The notes beneath the pieces were generated by a model. It did not search any database. It saw only the letters and a program-made list of their open reading frames with translations, and was not told the origin of the DNA. Positions 1 through 8,691 of a stretch of 64,000 bases of DNA are shown here, in pieces; position 1 is the stretch's first letter, and every line of letters begins with the position of its first letter. The stretch comes from Streptomyces capillispiralis (GTDB lineage: Bacteria > Actinomycetota > Actinomycetes > Streptomycetales > Streptomycetaceae). A program made the translations under genes and the position numbers. The stretch lies in the NCBI RefSeq assembly GCF_007829875.1, contig NZ_VIWV01000001.1, forward strand, positions 3,008,501 to 3,072,500. The letters run 5' to 3'.

Positions 1-285
1 CGTGCGCCCCGCCTTGAGGGACGTGACGAACGACGTCCAGGCCGGGGCCGTGACGGTCAGCACCGGGCCGTGCGGCACCTTGGAGTCACGGACGGGGACG
101 ACGGCGGTGTGGGCGTCGCAGACCTCCACGCAGTTGCCGCCGTCGCCATTGCTGTAGCTGCTCTTGCGCCAGCGGGCGGCGCCGGGGAAGTCCTCGGCGA
201 CCTCCAGGCAGTCGCCGCCCGTTCCGTTGCTGTAGCTGCTCTTGCGCCAGACGGCCATGCTCAAGTCAGTTCCATTGCTTGCCAT
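1..285 (-). CDS. Tandem DUF397 protein, 3' end outside the window
   Basis: Small protein of the DUF397 family, which in streptomycetes sits beside WhiJ-like XRE regulators. The reading frame stays open from ATG 285 to the window edge (95 codons), so the C-terminus is missing. The motif WRKSSYSNG occurs twice, each time followed by a GG-[DN]-C-[LV]-E-V block, so two DUF397 units are fused. The second copy continues into the usual VPVRDSK segment. The preceding regulator gene ends inside this gene (20-base overlap), which suggests translational coupling. ATG 285 is preferred over in-frame ATG 294 because GAGG lies 9 bases before it. The molecular function of the family is unknown; a partner role for the adjacent regulator is inferred from gene order. 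Confidence 0.85.
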   Translation of the reverse strand, partial: MASNGTDLSMAVWRKSSYSNGTGGDCLEVAEDFPGAARWRKSSYSNGDGGNCVEVCDAHTAVVPVRDSKVPHGPVLTVTAPAWTSFVTSLKAGRT

Positions 286-1120
286 TTCTGTCATCCTCAG
301 CCGCTCGCTCAATCAGGGCCAGGGACGCCTCCAGAGGCAGTGCGGCGGCCCTGAGCCGATCGTATGCCTTGCGGTACTGCTTCACGAGGGCCGGATCGTC
401 GATGGTGTCGCCGCTGTACTGCGACTCCGTGTAGACCAGGGGTGGGGCATCGGAGAAGGTCATGACCATGGCCGTGCCCAGCATGAGCGGGTGCGGGCCG
501 CAGTTCCACGGAAGGATCTGAGTGACGATTCGGTGGCGCCGCGCCAGTTCCGTGACGCGCTGCCACTGTTCGGCGTTCTGCTCCGGCGGCAGGATCGGCT
601 GACGCAGCAGCGACTCGGGGAGGATCACCCAGTATTCCGGCGTCTTGTGGTTGTCCTCGAACAGCCGGGCCCGCGTAAGCCTGGCGGACACCTTCTCCTC
701 CACCTCCTCGTCCGGCGCCAGTGGATGCGCCGACCGGGTCACCGCCCGCGCGTACGCATCCGTCTGCAACAACCCCGGGATCAGCGTCGGAGACCACTCC
801 TCAATGGTCTCCGCGTGCTTCTCCGCCTCCAGCACCCGCTCGAAGTAACTGGCGTGCCCCCGCCGTTTCGCCCTCCGCACGTCCTCGCACCGCCGCCGGA
901 AGAACCCGTCCGTGCCGAGCACGCGGTCCACGTGCTCGGCGAGTTCCGCCGGCATGCGGCGCGTGCCGCGTTCGATCTCGCTGAGGTGGCTCGGGCCGTA
1001 GAAGCTGCCCTCGACGAGCTGCTGGAGGGTGAGTCCCGCCTCCTCCCGTTTCCAGCGCAACTCGCTGCCGTAGAAGGTCGGGACGCCCGTCGATCCGTCG
1101 ATGTCCTTGCGCTGCCCCAT
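266..1120 (-). CDS. XRE-family regulator with DUF5753 domain (WhiJ-like)
   Basis: A 284-residue DNA-binding regulator. Residues about 18-75 form a helix-turn-helix of the XRE type (ELRWKREEAGLTLQQLVEG, then SHLSEIERGTRRMP). Residues about 90-270 match DUF5753, recognisable from WSPTLIPGLLQTDAYARAV and the late Y-SGDTIDDP segment. Streptomyces genomes hold many such paralogues, some of which (WhiJ type) affect development. They are typically paired with a DUF397 gene, as here, where the downstream gene overlaps it. It is transcribed divergently from the small-protein/ATPase operon starting at 1302, so the 181-base gap probably holds both promoters. The target genes are not visible from sequence. 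Confidence 0.93.
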   Translation of the reverse strand: MGQRKDIDGSTGVPTFYGSELRWKREEAGLTLQQLVEGSFYGPSHLSEIERGTRRMPAELAEHVDRVLGTDGFFRRRCEDVRRAKRRGHASYFERVLEAEKHAETIEEWSPTLIPGLLQTDAYARAVTRSAHPLAPDEEVEEKVSARLTRARLFEDNHKTPEYWVILPESLLRQPILPPEQNAEQWQRVTELARRHRIVTQILPWNCGPHPLMLGTAMVMTFSDAPPLVYTESQYSGDTIDDPALVKQYRKAYDRLRAAALPLEASLALIERAAEDDRNGKQWN

Positions 1121-1301
1121 CGTTCACCGTCCTTGGTGTGCCGTTACCGCCCGCTCCCCCGGCGTTCCCCCGCCCCTACCAACTCCCGAACCGCATACGT
1201 GCAGTTCAGGGCCGGGATGCCGAAGTGCTGTCACGCTACGCCGACCGGCGGCACAGTGTGAGCAGTTCGTCACACAGCGCACTGGAAGGTGTGAACCACC
1301 C

Positions 1302-1505
1302 ATGCACAGCCCCTCCGAAGCCGACGCCTGCGCCGAGGAACTGCGGGCGGCGCTCGCCGCGCACGGCATCACGCTGCCGTCCCTCGGCGTCGACCTGCCG
1401 CTCTTCGCCTCCCGCTGCCCGACCCGCCCGCTGATCACGCTCGGCAACTGCAACCTGCTGACCGCCCAGGCCCTGACGGCCGCTCTCCGCAAGGGGGCCG
1501 AGTGA
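1302..1505 (+). CDS. Small hypothetical protein of the WhiJ-associated cluster
   Basis: A 67-residue protein with no transmembrane segment or signal peptide. It has a leucine-rich helical N-terminal half (EELRAALAAHGITLPSLGVD) and ends TAQALTAALRKGAE. The start ATG is preceded at some distance by GGAAGG. Its stop TGA overlaps the start of the following ATPase gene by one base (TGATG), so the two are almost certainly co-translated. Small proteins of this kind are regularly found between WhiJ-like regulators and HATPase genes in streptomycetes. I do not know a biochemical function for it. Confidence 0.75.
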   Translation: MHSPSEADACAEELRAALAAHGITLPSLGVDLPLFASRCPTRPLITLGNCNLLTAQALTAALRKGAE

Positions 1506-1921
1506 TGCGGCCGGTGACGACGCTGGAGCTGCTCGCGACCCCGGCCGAGGTGTCCGGCGTGCGGCGGGCGCTGCGCGCGTACGGCACCGACGTCCAGCTG
1601 TGCGCGAGTGAACTGGTCACCAACGTGATCCAGCACCTCGGCGAGGGGGTTCCCGTCACCGTCCGCGTCCTGCGGGACGGTGACGGACGGACGCGCCTGG
1701 AGGTGACCGATCCCGACCCGCGCGCGCTGCCCGTGCTGCGGGCGGCGGTGGCCGACGAGGACGAGTCGGGGCGGGGGCTCGCGCTGCTCGAGGCGCTGAC
1801 GCTGAGGTGGGGCGTGGCGCAGGGGCCCGACGGCAAGACCGTGTGGTGCGAGCTGGCAGCGCGGGCGGGGGAAGGGAGCGGGGCCCCGGGACGTGGGCCG
1901 GTGTCGGTCGCGTCCGTTTGA
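1505..1921 (+). CDS. ATP-binding protein, HATPase_c anti-sigma-factor-kinase type
   Basis: A 138-residue single-domain GHKL ATPase similar to the RsbW/SpoIIAB-like proteins that abound in Streptomyces. Visible boxes are the N box ELVTNVIQH (about residues 37-45), a G1-like VTDPDPRALP and a G2-like GRGLALL. Family members phosphorylate anti-anti-sigma factors or bind regulators. No partner sigma gene is adjacent, so the target is unknown. The start is ATG 1505, which overlaps the previous stop; GTG 1502 immediately before it is in frame and equally possible. The C-terminus carries a Gly/Ala/Pro-rich tail of about 20 residues. Confidence 0.88.
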   Translation: MRPVTTLELLATPAEVSGVRRALRAYGTDVQLCASELVTNVIQHLGEGVPVTVRVLRDGDGRTRLEVTDPDPRALPVLRAAVADEDESGRGLALLEALTLRWGVAQGPDGKTVWCELAARAGEGSGAPGRGPVSVASV

Positions 1922-2869
1922 ATGGCGGCCATGGACGTCATGGAGAAGCCGGGTGTGCCGGAGCTGCTGTCGGCCGTGCACCGGCTGACCGCCCAGCGGG
2001 CGGGCGAGCCGGTGTGCGGGACGAGGGGGCACTCCCCGGGGCACACGTGCCTGGTGCCGCCGGCGGGGGTCGGTCTGCCGGACCTTCAGGAGGCGGTCGG
2101 CTCCCGGTTCGGGGAGCCGCGCGGCCTCGTCGCGGGCGGGTCCGTCGACCCGGCGGCGAGCGCGCGGAGCGGGCTGCCGCTCCTGACGCCGTTCGGCGGG
2201 CGGGTCGTCGAGATGCGGGCGTGGGCGTACGGGGACCGGTGGATCGGCTGCGGTACGGCACGGGCCGCGGACGGTGACGTCCGGCCCGTGGTGCTCGTCG
2301 CGGCACGGGAGGATCCGGCGGCGGGCATGCCGGAGCCGGCGTCCTGGGTGGAGCGGATCGTCGCCGTCACCGGATGGGACACGCCCCGGGTGCGTACGGT
2401 CGACTGGGCGGCGGTCGAGGCCCGGCTCGGGACCGCGCTGCCGGGCGACTACAAGCGGCTCGTCGAGATCTTCGGCGGGGAGGGCGCCTTCGACGGTTTC
2501 CTGCGCCTCCAGGTCCCCGACGCGCCCTCCGCCGGCTCGGACATCGTGCGGCACACCGAGTGGCTGGGCGAGTGGGCCCGTACGCGGGGCGGCGGACTCT
2601 GGGAGCCGTACCCGGTGTACCCGGCTCCCGGCGGGGTGCTCCAGTGGGCGGGCACCGAGCAGGCGGACCAGGTGTACTGGCTCACCGACGGTCCCGACCC
2701 GGACAGGTGGCCCGTGCTGGCGCAGGAGGACGTCCCCGACTCGTGGCGGCGGTTCGACGGCTCGACCGGCGAGTTCGTGCACCGCCTGCTCACGGACCCG
2801 GGCCACCCGTTCTCGACGGCCCGCCACTTCGACGTCCACTGGTACCAGAGCTACGGCACGCCGTCCTGA
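1922..2869 (+). CDS. SUKH (SMI1/KNR4) family protein
   Basis: A 315-residue soluble protein. The SUKH-like region covers about residues 155-300: DWAAVEARLGTALPGDYKRLVEIFGG is the characteristic opening, with a late W-x-P-x-L-A and FSTARHF segment. SUKH proteins include immunity proteins of contact-dependent toxin systems and general protein-binding adaptors. The N-terminal 150 residues are specific and unrecognised. The ATG directly follows the TGA of the ATPase gene, with two further in-frame ATGs within 20 bases, so the three genes 1302-2869 look like one operon. No toxin gene is adjacent, so an immunity role is only a possibility. Confidence 0.75.
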   Translation: MAAMDVMEKPGVPELLSAVHRLTAQRAGEPVCGTRGHSPGHTCLVPPAGVGLPDLQEAVGSRFGEPRGLVAGGSVDPAASARSGLPLLTPFGGRVVEMRAWAYGDRWIGCGTARAADGDVRPVVLVAAREDPAAGMPEPASWVERIVAVTGWDTPRVRTVDWAAVEARLGTALPGDYKRLVEIFGGEGAFDGFLRLQVPDAPSAGSDIVRHTEWLGEWARTRGGGLWEPYPVYPAPGGVLQWAGTEQADQVYWLTDGPDPDRWPVLAQEDVPDSWRRFDGSTGEFVHRLLTDPGHPFSTARHFDVHWYQSYGTPS

Positions 2870-3069
2870 GGACGTACGCCCGCCGCGGGGTCCCGGCCGG
2901 CGCGGCAGCCGTCCCGCGTACCGGTGCCGGTGCTCGGCCGTCCAGGACCGGGCCGAACCCGCCCTGACGGGCGGAGTGGCTGATTCCTGTTGCGTACCGG
3001 TATCACGCGGACACCGTCCGTTCACCGGGCCCGCCGGGGAACGTTGGATTCCGGCGGGATGCTCCGCAC

Positions 3070-4146
3070 GTGAGACGCATCGTGGGAATCGTCCTCGCGG
3101 TCCTGCTGATCGGTGGCGTGGTGGCCGCCGTCGTCGCGGGCCGGGACAGCGGGGAGACGGGCACGGCAACGAAGACCGTGCGGATGGTGATCGGATCGGA
3201 GAAGGCCGAGTTCTTCGCCGATCCCGACGTGGTGAAGGCCCTCGCCGCCAAGGGCTACACCGTCGAGGCCGAGACCTCCGGGTCCTGGGCCATGGAAGGG
3301 CTGGACCTCGCCGGGTACGACCTGGCGTTCCCGTCCAGCCGGGCACCCGCCGCCGAACTGGCCGAGAAGCACGGGGTGCGGGGCATCCTGCCGCGCCCGT
3401 TCTACTCGCCGCTCGTCGTCGTGTCCCGCCGCGGTGCCGCCGAGGTGCTCGCCGCGAACGGGCTGGTGGTACTCGACGGGAAGAACCCGGGCACGCTGAG
3501 GATGGGCGCCTACCTCGACGCGGCCGGGCGCGACCGCACCTGGCAGCAGCTCGACGGGGCCGAGAAGTACGGGGAGCTGACCGGCACCCTCTACATCTCC
3601 AGCACCGACCCGGAGACCTCCAACTCAGGTGCGCTGTACCTGGCCGCCGCCTCCTACGTCGCCAACGGCGGCAAGGTGGTGGCGAGTGACGCCGAGGTCG
3701 GGCGCACCACTCCCCTGCTGCGCAAGCTGGTCAGTGTCCAGGGCGCCCAGCAGTCCAGCACGGACGCCGCGTTCCGGGACTTCGTCAGCGGGGCCGGCAA
3801 CCCGCTCGTCCTGGTCTACGAGTCCCAGGTCGCCACACTCCTGGAGGAGCAGCAGAACGCCGACGACCTCGTCGTCCTCTACCCGGACACCACGGTCAAC
3901 AGTGACCACACGGTGGTCCCGCTCACCGGGGCCGGCCGGGAGGTCGCCGACCTCCTCGGCAGCGACCCGACCCTGCGGAGGCTGGCCGTCCGGCACGGTT
4001 TCCGCCCGCAGGGCGACGTCGCCGAGTTCGCGGCGGCCGCCGTGGGCCGCACCGCCTATCTCAAGCAGCGACTGACCGGCGTCCGCCAGGCGCCCGTGCC
4101 CACCTCCGCGGTGCTGCACGAACTGGCGCGACGGGCGCGCGGATAA
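3070..4146 (+). CDS. Membrane-anchored periplasmic-binding-like protein
   Basis: A 358-residue protein starting at GTG. Residues 2-22 (RRIVGIVLAVLLIGGVVAAVV) form a signal anchor without a lipobox cysteine. The rest resembles extracellular solute-binding proteins of the type II fold (VRMVIGSEKAEFFADPDVVKAL; a central YISSTDPETSNSGALYLAAASY hinge-like segment). No ABC permease or ATPase genes accompany it. Instead it lies 15 bases before a TelA-like gene and three genes before a second binding domain fused to vWA, so the domain probably senses or presents a ligand rather than feeding a transporter. The ligand is unknown. Confidence 0.8.
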   Translation: MRRIVGIVLAVLLIGGVVAAVVAGRDSGETGTATKTVRMVIGSEKAEFFADPDVVKALAAKGYTVEAETSGSWAMEGLDLAGYDLAFPSSRAPAAELAEKHGVRGILPRPFYSPLVVVSRRGAAEVLAANGLVVLDGKNPGTLRMGAYLDAAGRDRTWQQLDGAEKYGELTGTLYISSTDPETSNSGALYLAAASYVANGGKVVASDAEVGRTTPLLRKLVSVQGAQQSSTDAAFRDFVSGAGNPLVLVYESQVATLLEEQQNADDLVVLYPDTTVNSDHTVVPLTGAGREVADLLGSDPTLRRLAVRHGFRPQGDVAEFAAAAVGRTAYLKQRLTGVRQAPVPTSAVLHELARRARG

Positions 4147-4161
4147 GGGGGGCACCACCAA

Positions 4162-5337
4162 GTGAGCACCACAGACGGCGACTTCATCCTCACGCCGCCC
4201 GAGGCCGTGACGCCCGTGCCGCGGGAGAGGGCCGGCGGACTCGTGCCGGTCGACGAGCAGGTCCGCGCCGACATGACCGCCAGGGCCGCCGCGTACGTCG
4301 AGGGCCTGGCCGCGCTGGACGCCCGCTCGCCCGAGTTCGCCGGGAAGGTCGGCGAGATCACGGCGCTGGGGGCCGGTGAGATGCGCGCCGCGGCCGCGCA
4401 GTCCAACCGCATGCTGGACCGCACGGTCCGCAGCCTGCCGGACAAGGGCGGCGACGCCCAGTCCAAGGTGGCCGGCTCGCTGGTCGAACTGCGGCGCGTG
4501 GTCGAGGACCTGGACCCGCGGGACCTGCCCGCGGGCAAGGGCCGCAAGCTCCTGTCCCGGCTGCCGGGCGGCAACCGGCTGCGCGACCACGTCGCCAAGT
4601 ACGCCTCCGCGCAGAGCACCCTGAACGGCATCGTGGGCTCCCTGCGGGGCGGCCAGGACGAACTGCGCCGCGACAACGCCGCGCTCCAGACCGAACGGGT
4701 CCGCCTGTGGGAGACCATGGGCAAGCTCCAGGAGTACGTGGTGCTGACCGGGGCCCTGGACACCGCGGTCGAGACGCACATCGCGGACGTCGGCGCCACC
4801 GACCCCGCGCAGGCCGACTCGCTCCGCGCCGACGTCCTCTTCCCCGTCCGGCAGAAGCACCAGGACCTGCTCACCCAGCTCGCGGTGTGCGCGCAGGGCT
4901 ACCTCGCCATGGACGTCGTACGCCGCAACAACGACGAGCTGATCAAGGGCGTGGACCGGGCGGCCACCACCACCGTGTCGGCGCTGCGGATCTCCGTGAT
5001 GCTGGCGTCCGCGCTCGACCACCAGAAGAAGGTCGTCGAGCAGGTCGACGCGCTGCGCGGCACCACCGAGGACCTGATCCGGGGCAACGCGGAGATGCTG
5101 GCCACGCAGGGCGGGGAGATCCAGCGGATCGCCGCCGACCCGGCGGTCGGCGCGGAGACCCTGCGCTCCGCGTTCCAGCAGATCTACCGCACCCTCGACG
5201 CCATCGACACCTACAAGGTGCAGGCGACCGAGGCGATGGCGGCGACGGTGGAGAACCTGACCTCCGAACTCCGGCACGCGAGCACGTACCTGGAGCGCAG
5301 CCGGTCGCAGGGCGCGCTGGAAGGAGGCCTCGGATGA
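4162..5337 (+). CDS. Toxic-anion-resistance protein, TelA family
   Basis: A 391-residue cytoplasmic, mostly alpha-helical protein of the TelA/YaaN family (typical length 350-400). Recognisable features are an N-terminal VDEQVRADMTARAAAYVEGLAALD segment, an S-N-R-M-L-D-R heptad region and long coiled-coil-like helices up to ERSRSQGALEGGLG. TelA proteins are linked to tellurite and other stress resistance and often co-occur with Ter-type vWA proteins; the mechanism is unresolved. The GTG start is preceded by AAGGGGGG. Its stop overlaps the next start (ATGA). Tellurite resistance itself is not proven by this sequence. Confidence 0.87.
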   Translation: MSTTDGDFILTPPEAVTPVPRERAGGLVPVDEQVRADMTARAAAYVEGLAALDARSPEFAGKVGEITALGAGEMRAAAAQSNRMLDRTVRSLPDKGGDAQSKVAGSLVELRRVVEDLDPRDLPAGKGRKLLSRLPGGNRLRDHVAKYASAQSTLNGIVGSLRGGQDELRRDNAALQTERVRLWETMGKLQEYVVLTGALDTAVETHIADVGATDPAQADSLRADVLFPVRQKHQDLLTQLAVCAQGYLAMDVVRRNNDELIKGVDRAATTTVSALRISVMLASALDHQKKVVEQVDALRGTTEDLIRGNAEMLATQGGEIQRIAADPAVGAETLRSAFQQIYRTLDAIDTYKVQATEAMAATVENLTSELRHASTYLERSRSQGALEGGLG

Positions 5338-6872
5338 GACGACGGACCCTGACCGCGCTGCTCGCCGCCACCGCGGCGCTGCTGAGCGCGTGCACCGCCG
5401 CACCGGAGCGGGACGAGGACCCCCACGCCGCCGAGCCGGGCACCCTGCGGGTGCTCGCCTCCAGCGAACTCAGCGACATGACACCGGTCTTCGAGCGGGT
5501 CGAGAAGGACACCGGGGTCACGCTCCGGCCGACGTACATCGGCACCCTCGACGCGGTGGACATGCTGGCCACGGGGAAGACGGACGGCCGCTACGACGCC
5601 GTGTGGCTGTCCTCCAACGACTATCTGCGGCTGCGCCCCGAGGCGGCCGCGAAGGTCGTCTCCGAGACACCGGTGATGTCCAGCCCGGTCGCCGTCGGCG
5701 TCCGGCCGGCCACCGTGGAGAAGCTGGGCTGGACGCCGGACGACGTCACCTGGGCGCAGGTCGAGCGGGCCGTGCGGGACGGGCGGCTCACCTACGGCAT
5801 GACCGACCCGGCCCGCTCCAACTCCGGTTTCTCCACGCTGGTCGCCGTCGCCTCGGCGCTGTCCGGCGCCCAGTCCGCGCTCACCGACGCGGACGTGGCG
5901 AAGGCGGCACCGCGGATGAAGGACTTCTTCCGGGGCCAGGAGCTGACCTCGGGCTCCTCGGGCTGGCTGGCGGGCGCGTACGCCCGGCGCGGCGACGTCG
6001 ACGCGCTGCTCAACTACGAGTCGGTGCTCGAAGGGTTCAAGAACCTGACCGTGATCCGTCCGAAGGACGGCGTGGTCACCGCCGACTACCCGCTCTCCTC
6101 CCTCGCCTCCACCGGCCCCGCCGCCCGCGAGGACGTGCGCCGGGTCACCGAGGCGCTGCGCACGGACGCCGTGCAGCGGCTGATCACCGACCACACGCAC
6201 CGCCGCCCGGTCGTCGCCTCGGTGCCGCCCGCCGCCGGGCTGGACACGGACCGGCGACGCGAACTGCCGTTCCCGGGCAGCCGTTCCGTCGCCGACGGGC
6301 TGCTCGACGCCTACGAGAACGAGCTGCGCCGCCCCTCGCGGACGGTGTACGTCCTCGACACGTCCGGGTCGATGGAGGGCGACCGCCTGGACCGGCTCAA
6401 GCAGGCCCTCACCGGCCTCACCAGCGACTTCCGCGACCGCGAGGAGGTCACGCTGATGCCGTTCGGCTCGGCCGTCAAGAGCGTGCGCACCCATGTCGTG
6501 CGGCCCGAGGACCCGCAGGCGGGACTGTCCGCGATCCGCGCCGACACCGCCCGGCTCACGGCCGAGGGCGAGACCGCGATCTACACGTCGCTGCGCACGG
6601 CGTACGACCACCTCGGCGACGGCGGGGACGCCTTCACCTCGGTCGTGCTGATGACGGACGGCGAGAACACCGCGGGCGACGGGCCCGCCGACTTCACCTC
6701 CTTCCACCGGGGCCTGACCGGCGAACGGCGGGACATCCCCGTCTTCCCGATCCTGTTCGGCGACTCCGACCGCACGGAGCTGGAGGGCATCGCCGAGCTG
6801 ACCGGCGGCCGGCTCTTCGACGGGCGGGGCTCGCTCGACGGCGCCTTCGAGGAGATCCGTGGCTACCAGTAG
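5334..6872 (+). CDS. Lipoprotein with solute-binding domain fused to vWA domain
   Basis: A 512-residue exported lipoprotein. The signal peptide ends in lipobox LLSAC with Cys20. Residues about 36-300 are a periplasmic-binding fold (RVLASSELSDMTPVFERVEKDTG; DPARSNSGFSTLVAV). Residues about 335-505 are a von Willebrand A domain with an intact MIDAS: D342-T-S344-G-S346, T413/T414 and D442 in MTDGEN. The protein would therefore sit outside the membrane with a metal-dependent protein-binding face. It starts by ATGA overlap with the TelA gene and overlaps the following gene by 14 bases. The fusion of binding and vWA domains inside a TelA operon suggests a cell-surface sensing complex (inference). 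Confidence 0.88.
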   Translation: MRRRTLTALLAATAALLSACTAAPERDEDPHAAEPGTLRVLASSELSDMTPVFERVEKDTGVTLRPTYIGTLDAVDMLATGKTDGRYDAVWLSSNDYLRLRPEAAAKVVSETPVMSSPVAVGVRPATVEKLGWTPDDVTWAQVERAVRDGRLTYGMTDPARSNSGFSTLVAVASALSGAQSALTDADVAKAAPRMKDFFRGQELTSGSSGWLAGAYARRGDVDALLNYESVLEGFKNLTVIRPKDGVVTADYPLSSLASTGPAAREDVRRVTEALRTDAVQRLITDHTHRRPVVASVPPAAGLDTDRRRELPFPGSRSVADGLLDAYENELRRPSRTVYVLDTSGSMEGDRLDRLKQALTGLTSDFRDREEVTLMPFGSAVKSVRTHVVRPEDPQAGLSAIRADTARLTAEGETAIYTSLRTAYDHLGDGGDAFTSVVLMTDGENTAGDGPADFTSFHRGLTGERRDIPVFPILFGDSDRTELEGIAELTGGRLFDGRGSLDGAFEEIRGYQ

Positions 6873-7488
6873 GGCGATGGCGTACCTGGAGTCCCGCAAG
6901 AACCTCGCCGGGAGCGCGGGCGGACTCGCGGGGCTGGTGCTGACGTTCACCGGGGTGGCGGGACCGTACTGGCCGGTCGTGGTGGCCGGGCTGTACGGGG
7001 CGGGCGCGCTGGTCGCCCCGCCGGAGCGTCCGGCGCCGCCCGCCTTCCCCAGCCCGTCCGAGCAGCTCGACGAGGTGCGCGCCGACCTCACCGCCCTACG
7101 GGCCTACCTCGCGGACGTCGACCTGCCGCCGGACGCGGCCGGCGCGCTCGACGGGCTGACGGAGCTGCTGGCCGCGCTGCTCGACCCCGGCTGGAGCGGC
7201 GAACTCCTCGCCCAGGACCCGGAGGGCGTGCACGTGCTGGCCCGCACGGTCCGCCGGGACCTGCCGGAAGCCGTCGACAGCTACGTACGGACCCGGTGGT
7301 GGACCCGGATGGCGCCCGGCGGGACCTCCCCCGAACGCCATCTCGTGCGCCAGCTCGGCCTGCTGCGCACGGAGGCCGAACGGCTGGCGGAGGTCCTCCG
7401 CGAGACGGAGTCCCGCCGCCAGGAGTCCCACACCCGCTACCTGGAGGACCGGGGCCCGGCGGCCGGGGGCGGCGGCACCGCCGTCTGA
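6859..7488 (+). CDS. Small membrane protein of the TelA/vWA operon
   Basis: A 209-residue protein with two adjacent hydrophobic segments (about residues 18-34 and 38-56) and a long cytoplasmic C-terminal part rich in Leu, Arg and Glu (residues 70-200) likely to be helical. The GTG start at 6859 has GGAG about 5 bases upstream and lies inside the previous gene, so translation is coupled; ATG 6877 is an alternative. No known family is obvious. Its position at the end of the operon suggests it anchors or couples the external vWA/binding proteins to cytoplasmic TelA, which is an inference from context. Confidence 0.78.
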   Translation: MATSRAMAYLESRKNLAGSAGGLAGLVLTFTGVAGPYWPVVVAGLYGAGALVAPPERPAPPAFPSPSEQLDEVRADLTALRAYLADVDLPPDAAGALDGLTELLAALLDPGWSGELLAQDPEGVHVLARTVRRDLPEAVDSYVRTRWWTRMAPGGTSPERHLVRQLGLLRTEAERLAEVLRETESRRQESHTRYLEDRGPAAGGGGTAV

Positions 7489-7507
7489 CACCCCCCGCCG
7501 CCGCCGG

Positions 7508-8641
7508 TCAGTAGGGCTGGACCAGGGCGTGGGCGGCGCCGGGGACGCCGATCGCGAGGAGTTCGTCCTCCTCGGGGGTCGTCGCGCCGCCCGTCTCCTG
7601 CTTGAGCACCGCGCGGGACAGGGCCTGCACCCACAGGGCGCGGGGCCGCCGCCGCTCCTCCCAGGCGGCGAGGGCCGCCGGGACCTCGCCGTGCGCGTCC
7701 AGCGACTCGGCGAGCACGACCGCGTCCTCGACGGCCATCGCCGCGCCCTGCGCGAGCTGCGGGGCGCTCGCGTGGGCGGCGTCACCGGCCAGCACCACCC
7801 GGCCCACGTGCCAGGGCGCGTCCACGGTCACCTGGGAGATCCGGGAGTACACGACGGCCGCGGGATCGGTGGCGGTGGCGAGCGCCTCGGCGACCGGACC
7901 GGAGAACATCGTCAGCCGCCCGGCCAGCTGCTCGTGCGCGCGCTCCGGGTCCGGCCGGAAGCCGGGGTCCTCCGCGAACACCGCGCCCAGGTACATCGAG
8001 TCGTCCGTGATGGGCGTGAGCAGCGCCTTCGCCTCCTGCCCCGCGGTGGCCATCACCACCCCGCGCACCTGCGGCAGACGCGGCACCGTGACCCGCCAGT
8101 TGGCGAAGCCGGTGTACTCGGGGGTGAAGCGGTCGCCGTACAGGCGGGTGCGCAGCGGGGAGCCGATGCCGTCGAAGCCGACCACCAGGTCCCAGCGGCC
8201 CGAGGAGCCGTCCGAGAGGGTGACGTCGACGCCGGAGCCGTCGTCGGTGAGGTCCGTGACCGTGGCGGAGAACCGTATCCTCGCGCCGGCCGCCACGGCA
8301 GCGGCACCGAGCACCCGGGCGAGCGCCGGGCGGGGGATGCCGTTGCCGGGGGGAACGTCGCCCATGCGGGGCTGCGGGACGCGGGCCAGCGTCGTGCCCG
8401 CCGGGTCGGCGATGGTCAGGACCTCCCACGCGAACCCGGCCGCCAGGCACTCGTCGAGCACGCCGATCTCCCGCATCACGTGCAGCGCGTTGGACGGCTG
8501 GATGATGCCCACGCCCAGCGCCTCCAGCTCGCCGCGGAGTTCGGCGACCTCCACGGTGTGGCCGCGCCGGGCCAGCGCGGTGGCGAGGGTGAGTCCGCCG
8601 ATGCCGCCGCCGTGAACGAGGACGCGCAGCTGTGGGGCCAT
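7508..8641 (-). CDS. FAD-dependent monooxygenase
   Basis: A 377-residue flavoprotein of the PHBH/salicylate-hydroxylase-like class. It has an N-terminal GxGxxG dinucleotide fold (VLVHGGGIGGLTLATALARRGH), a mid-protein DG motif (VVGFDGIGSPLR) and a late GD motif (VVLAGDAAHASAPQLAQGAAMAVEDA) that binds the FAD pyrophosphate and ribityl. Such enzymes hydroxylate aromatic or polyketide-like substrates with NAD(P)H and oxygen; the substrate is unknown. The ATG has GGAG 7-8 bases upstream. It lies 50 bases downstream of cvnD on the same strand, so it may be the tail gene of the conservon operon. A cytochrome P450 occupies a similar position in some other conservons. Confidence 0.9.
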   Translation of the reverse strand: MAPQLRVLVHGGGIGGLTLATALARRGHTVEVAELRGELEALGVGIIQPSNALHVMREIGVLDECLAAGFAWEVLTIADPAGTTLARVPQPRMGDVPPGNGIPRPALARVLGAAAVAAGARIRFSATVTDLTDDGSGVDVTLSDGSSGRWDLVVGFDGIGSPLRTRLYGDRFTPEYTGFANWRVTVPRLPQVRGVVMATAGQEAKALLTPITDDSMYLGAVFAEDPGFRPDPERAHEQLAGRLTMFSGPVAEALATATDPAAVVYSRISQVTVDAPWHVGRVVLAGDAAHASAPQLAQGAAMAVEDAVVLAESLDAHGEVPAALAAWEERRRPRALWVQALSRAVLKQETGGATTPEEDELLAIGVPGAAHALVQPY

Positions 8642-8691
8642 GTCAGGTCTCCGGGAGGGTGTCGGGAGGAGGGGGCGGGCGTGCGAGGGGG

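Noticed and set aside
1124..3346. A 740-codon - strand frame opposite the ATPase and SUKH genes
   Set aside because: Arg/Pro/His-rich shadow with no family features.
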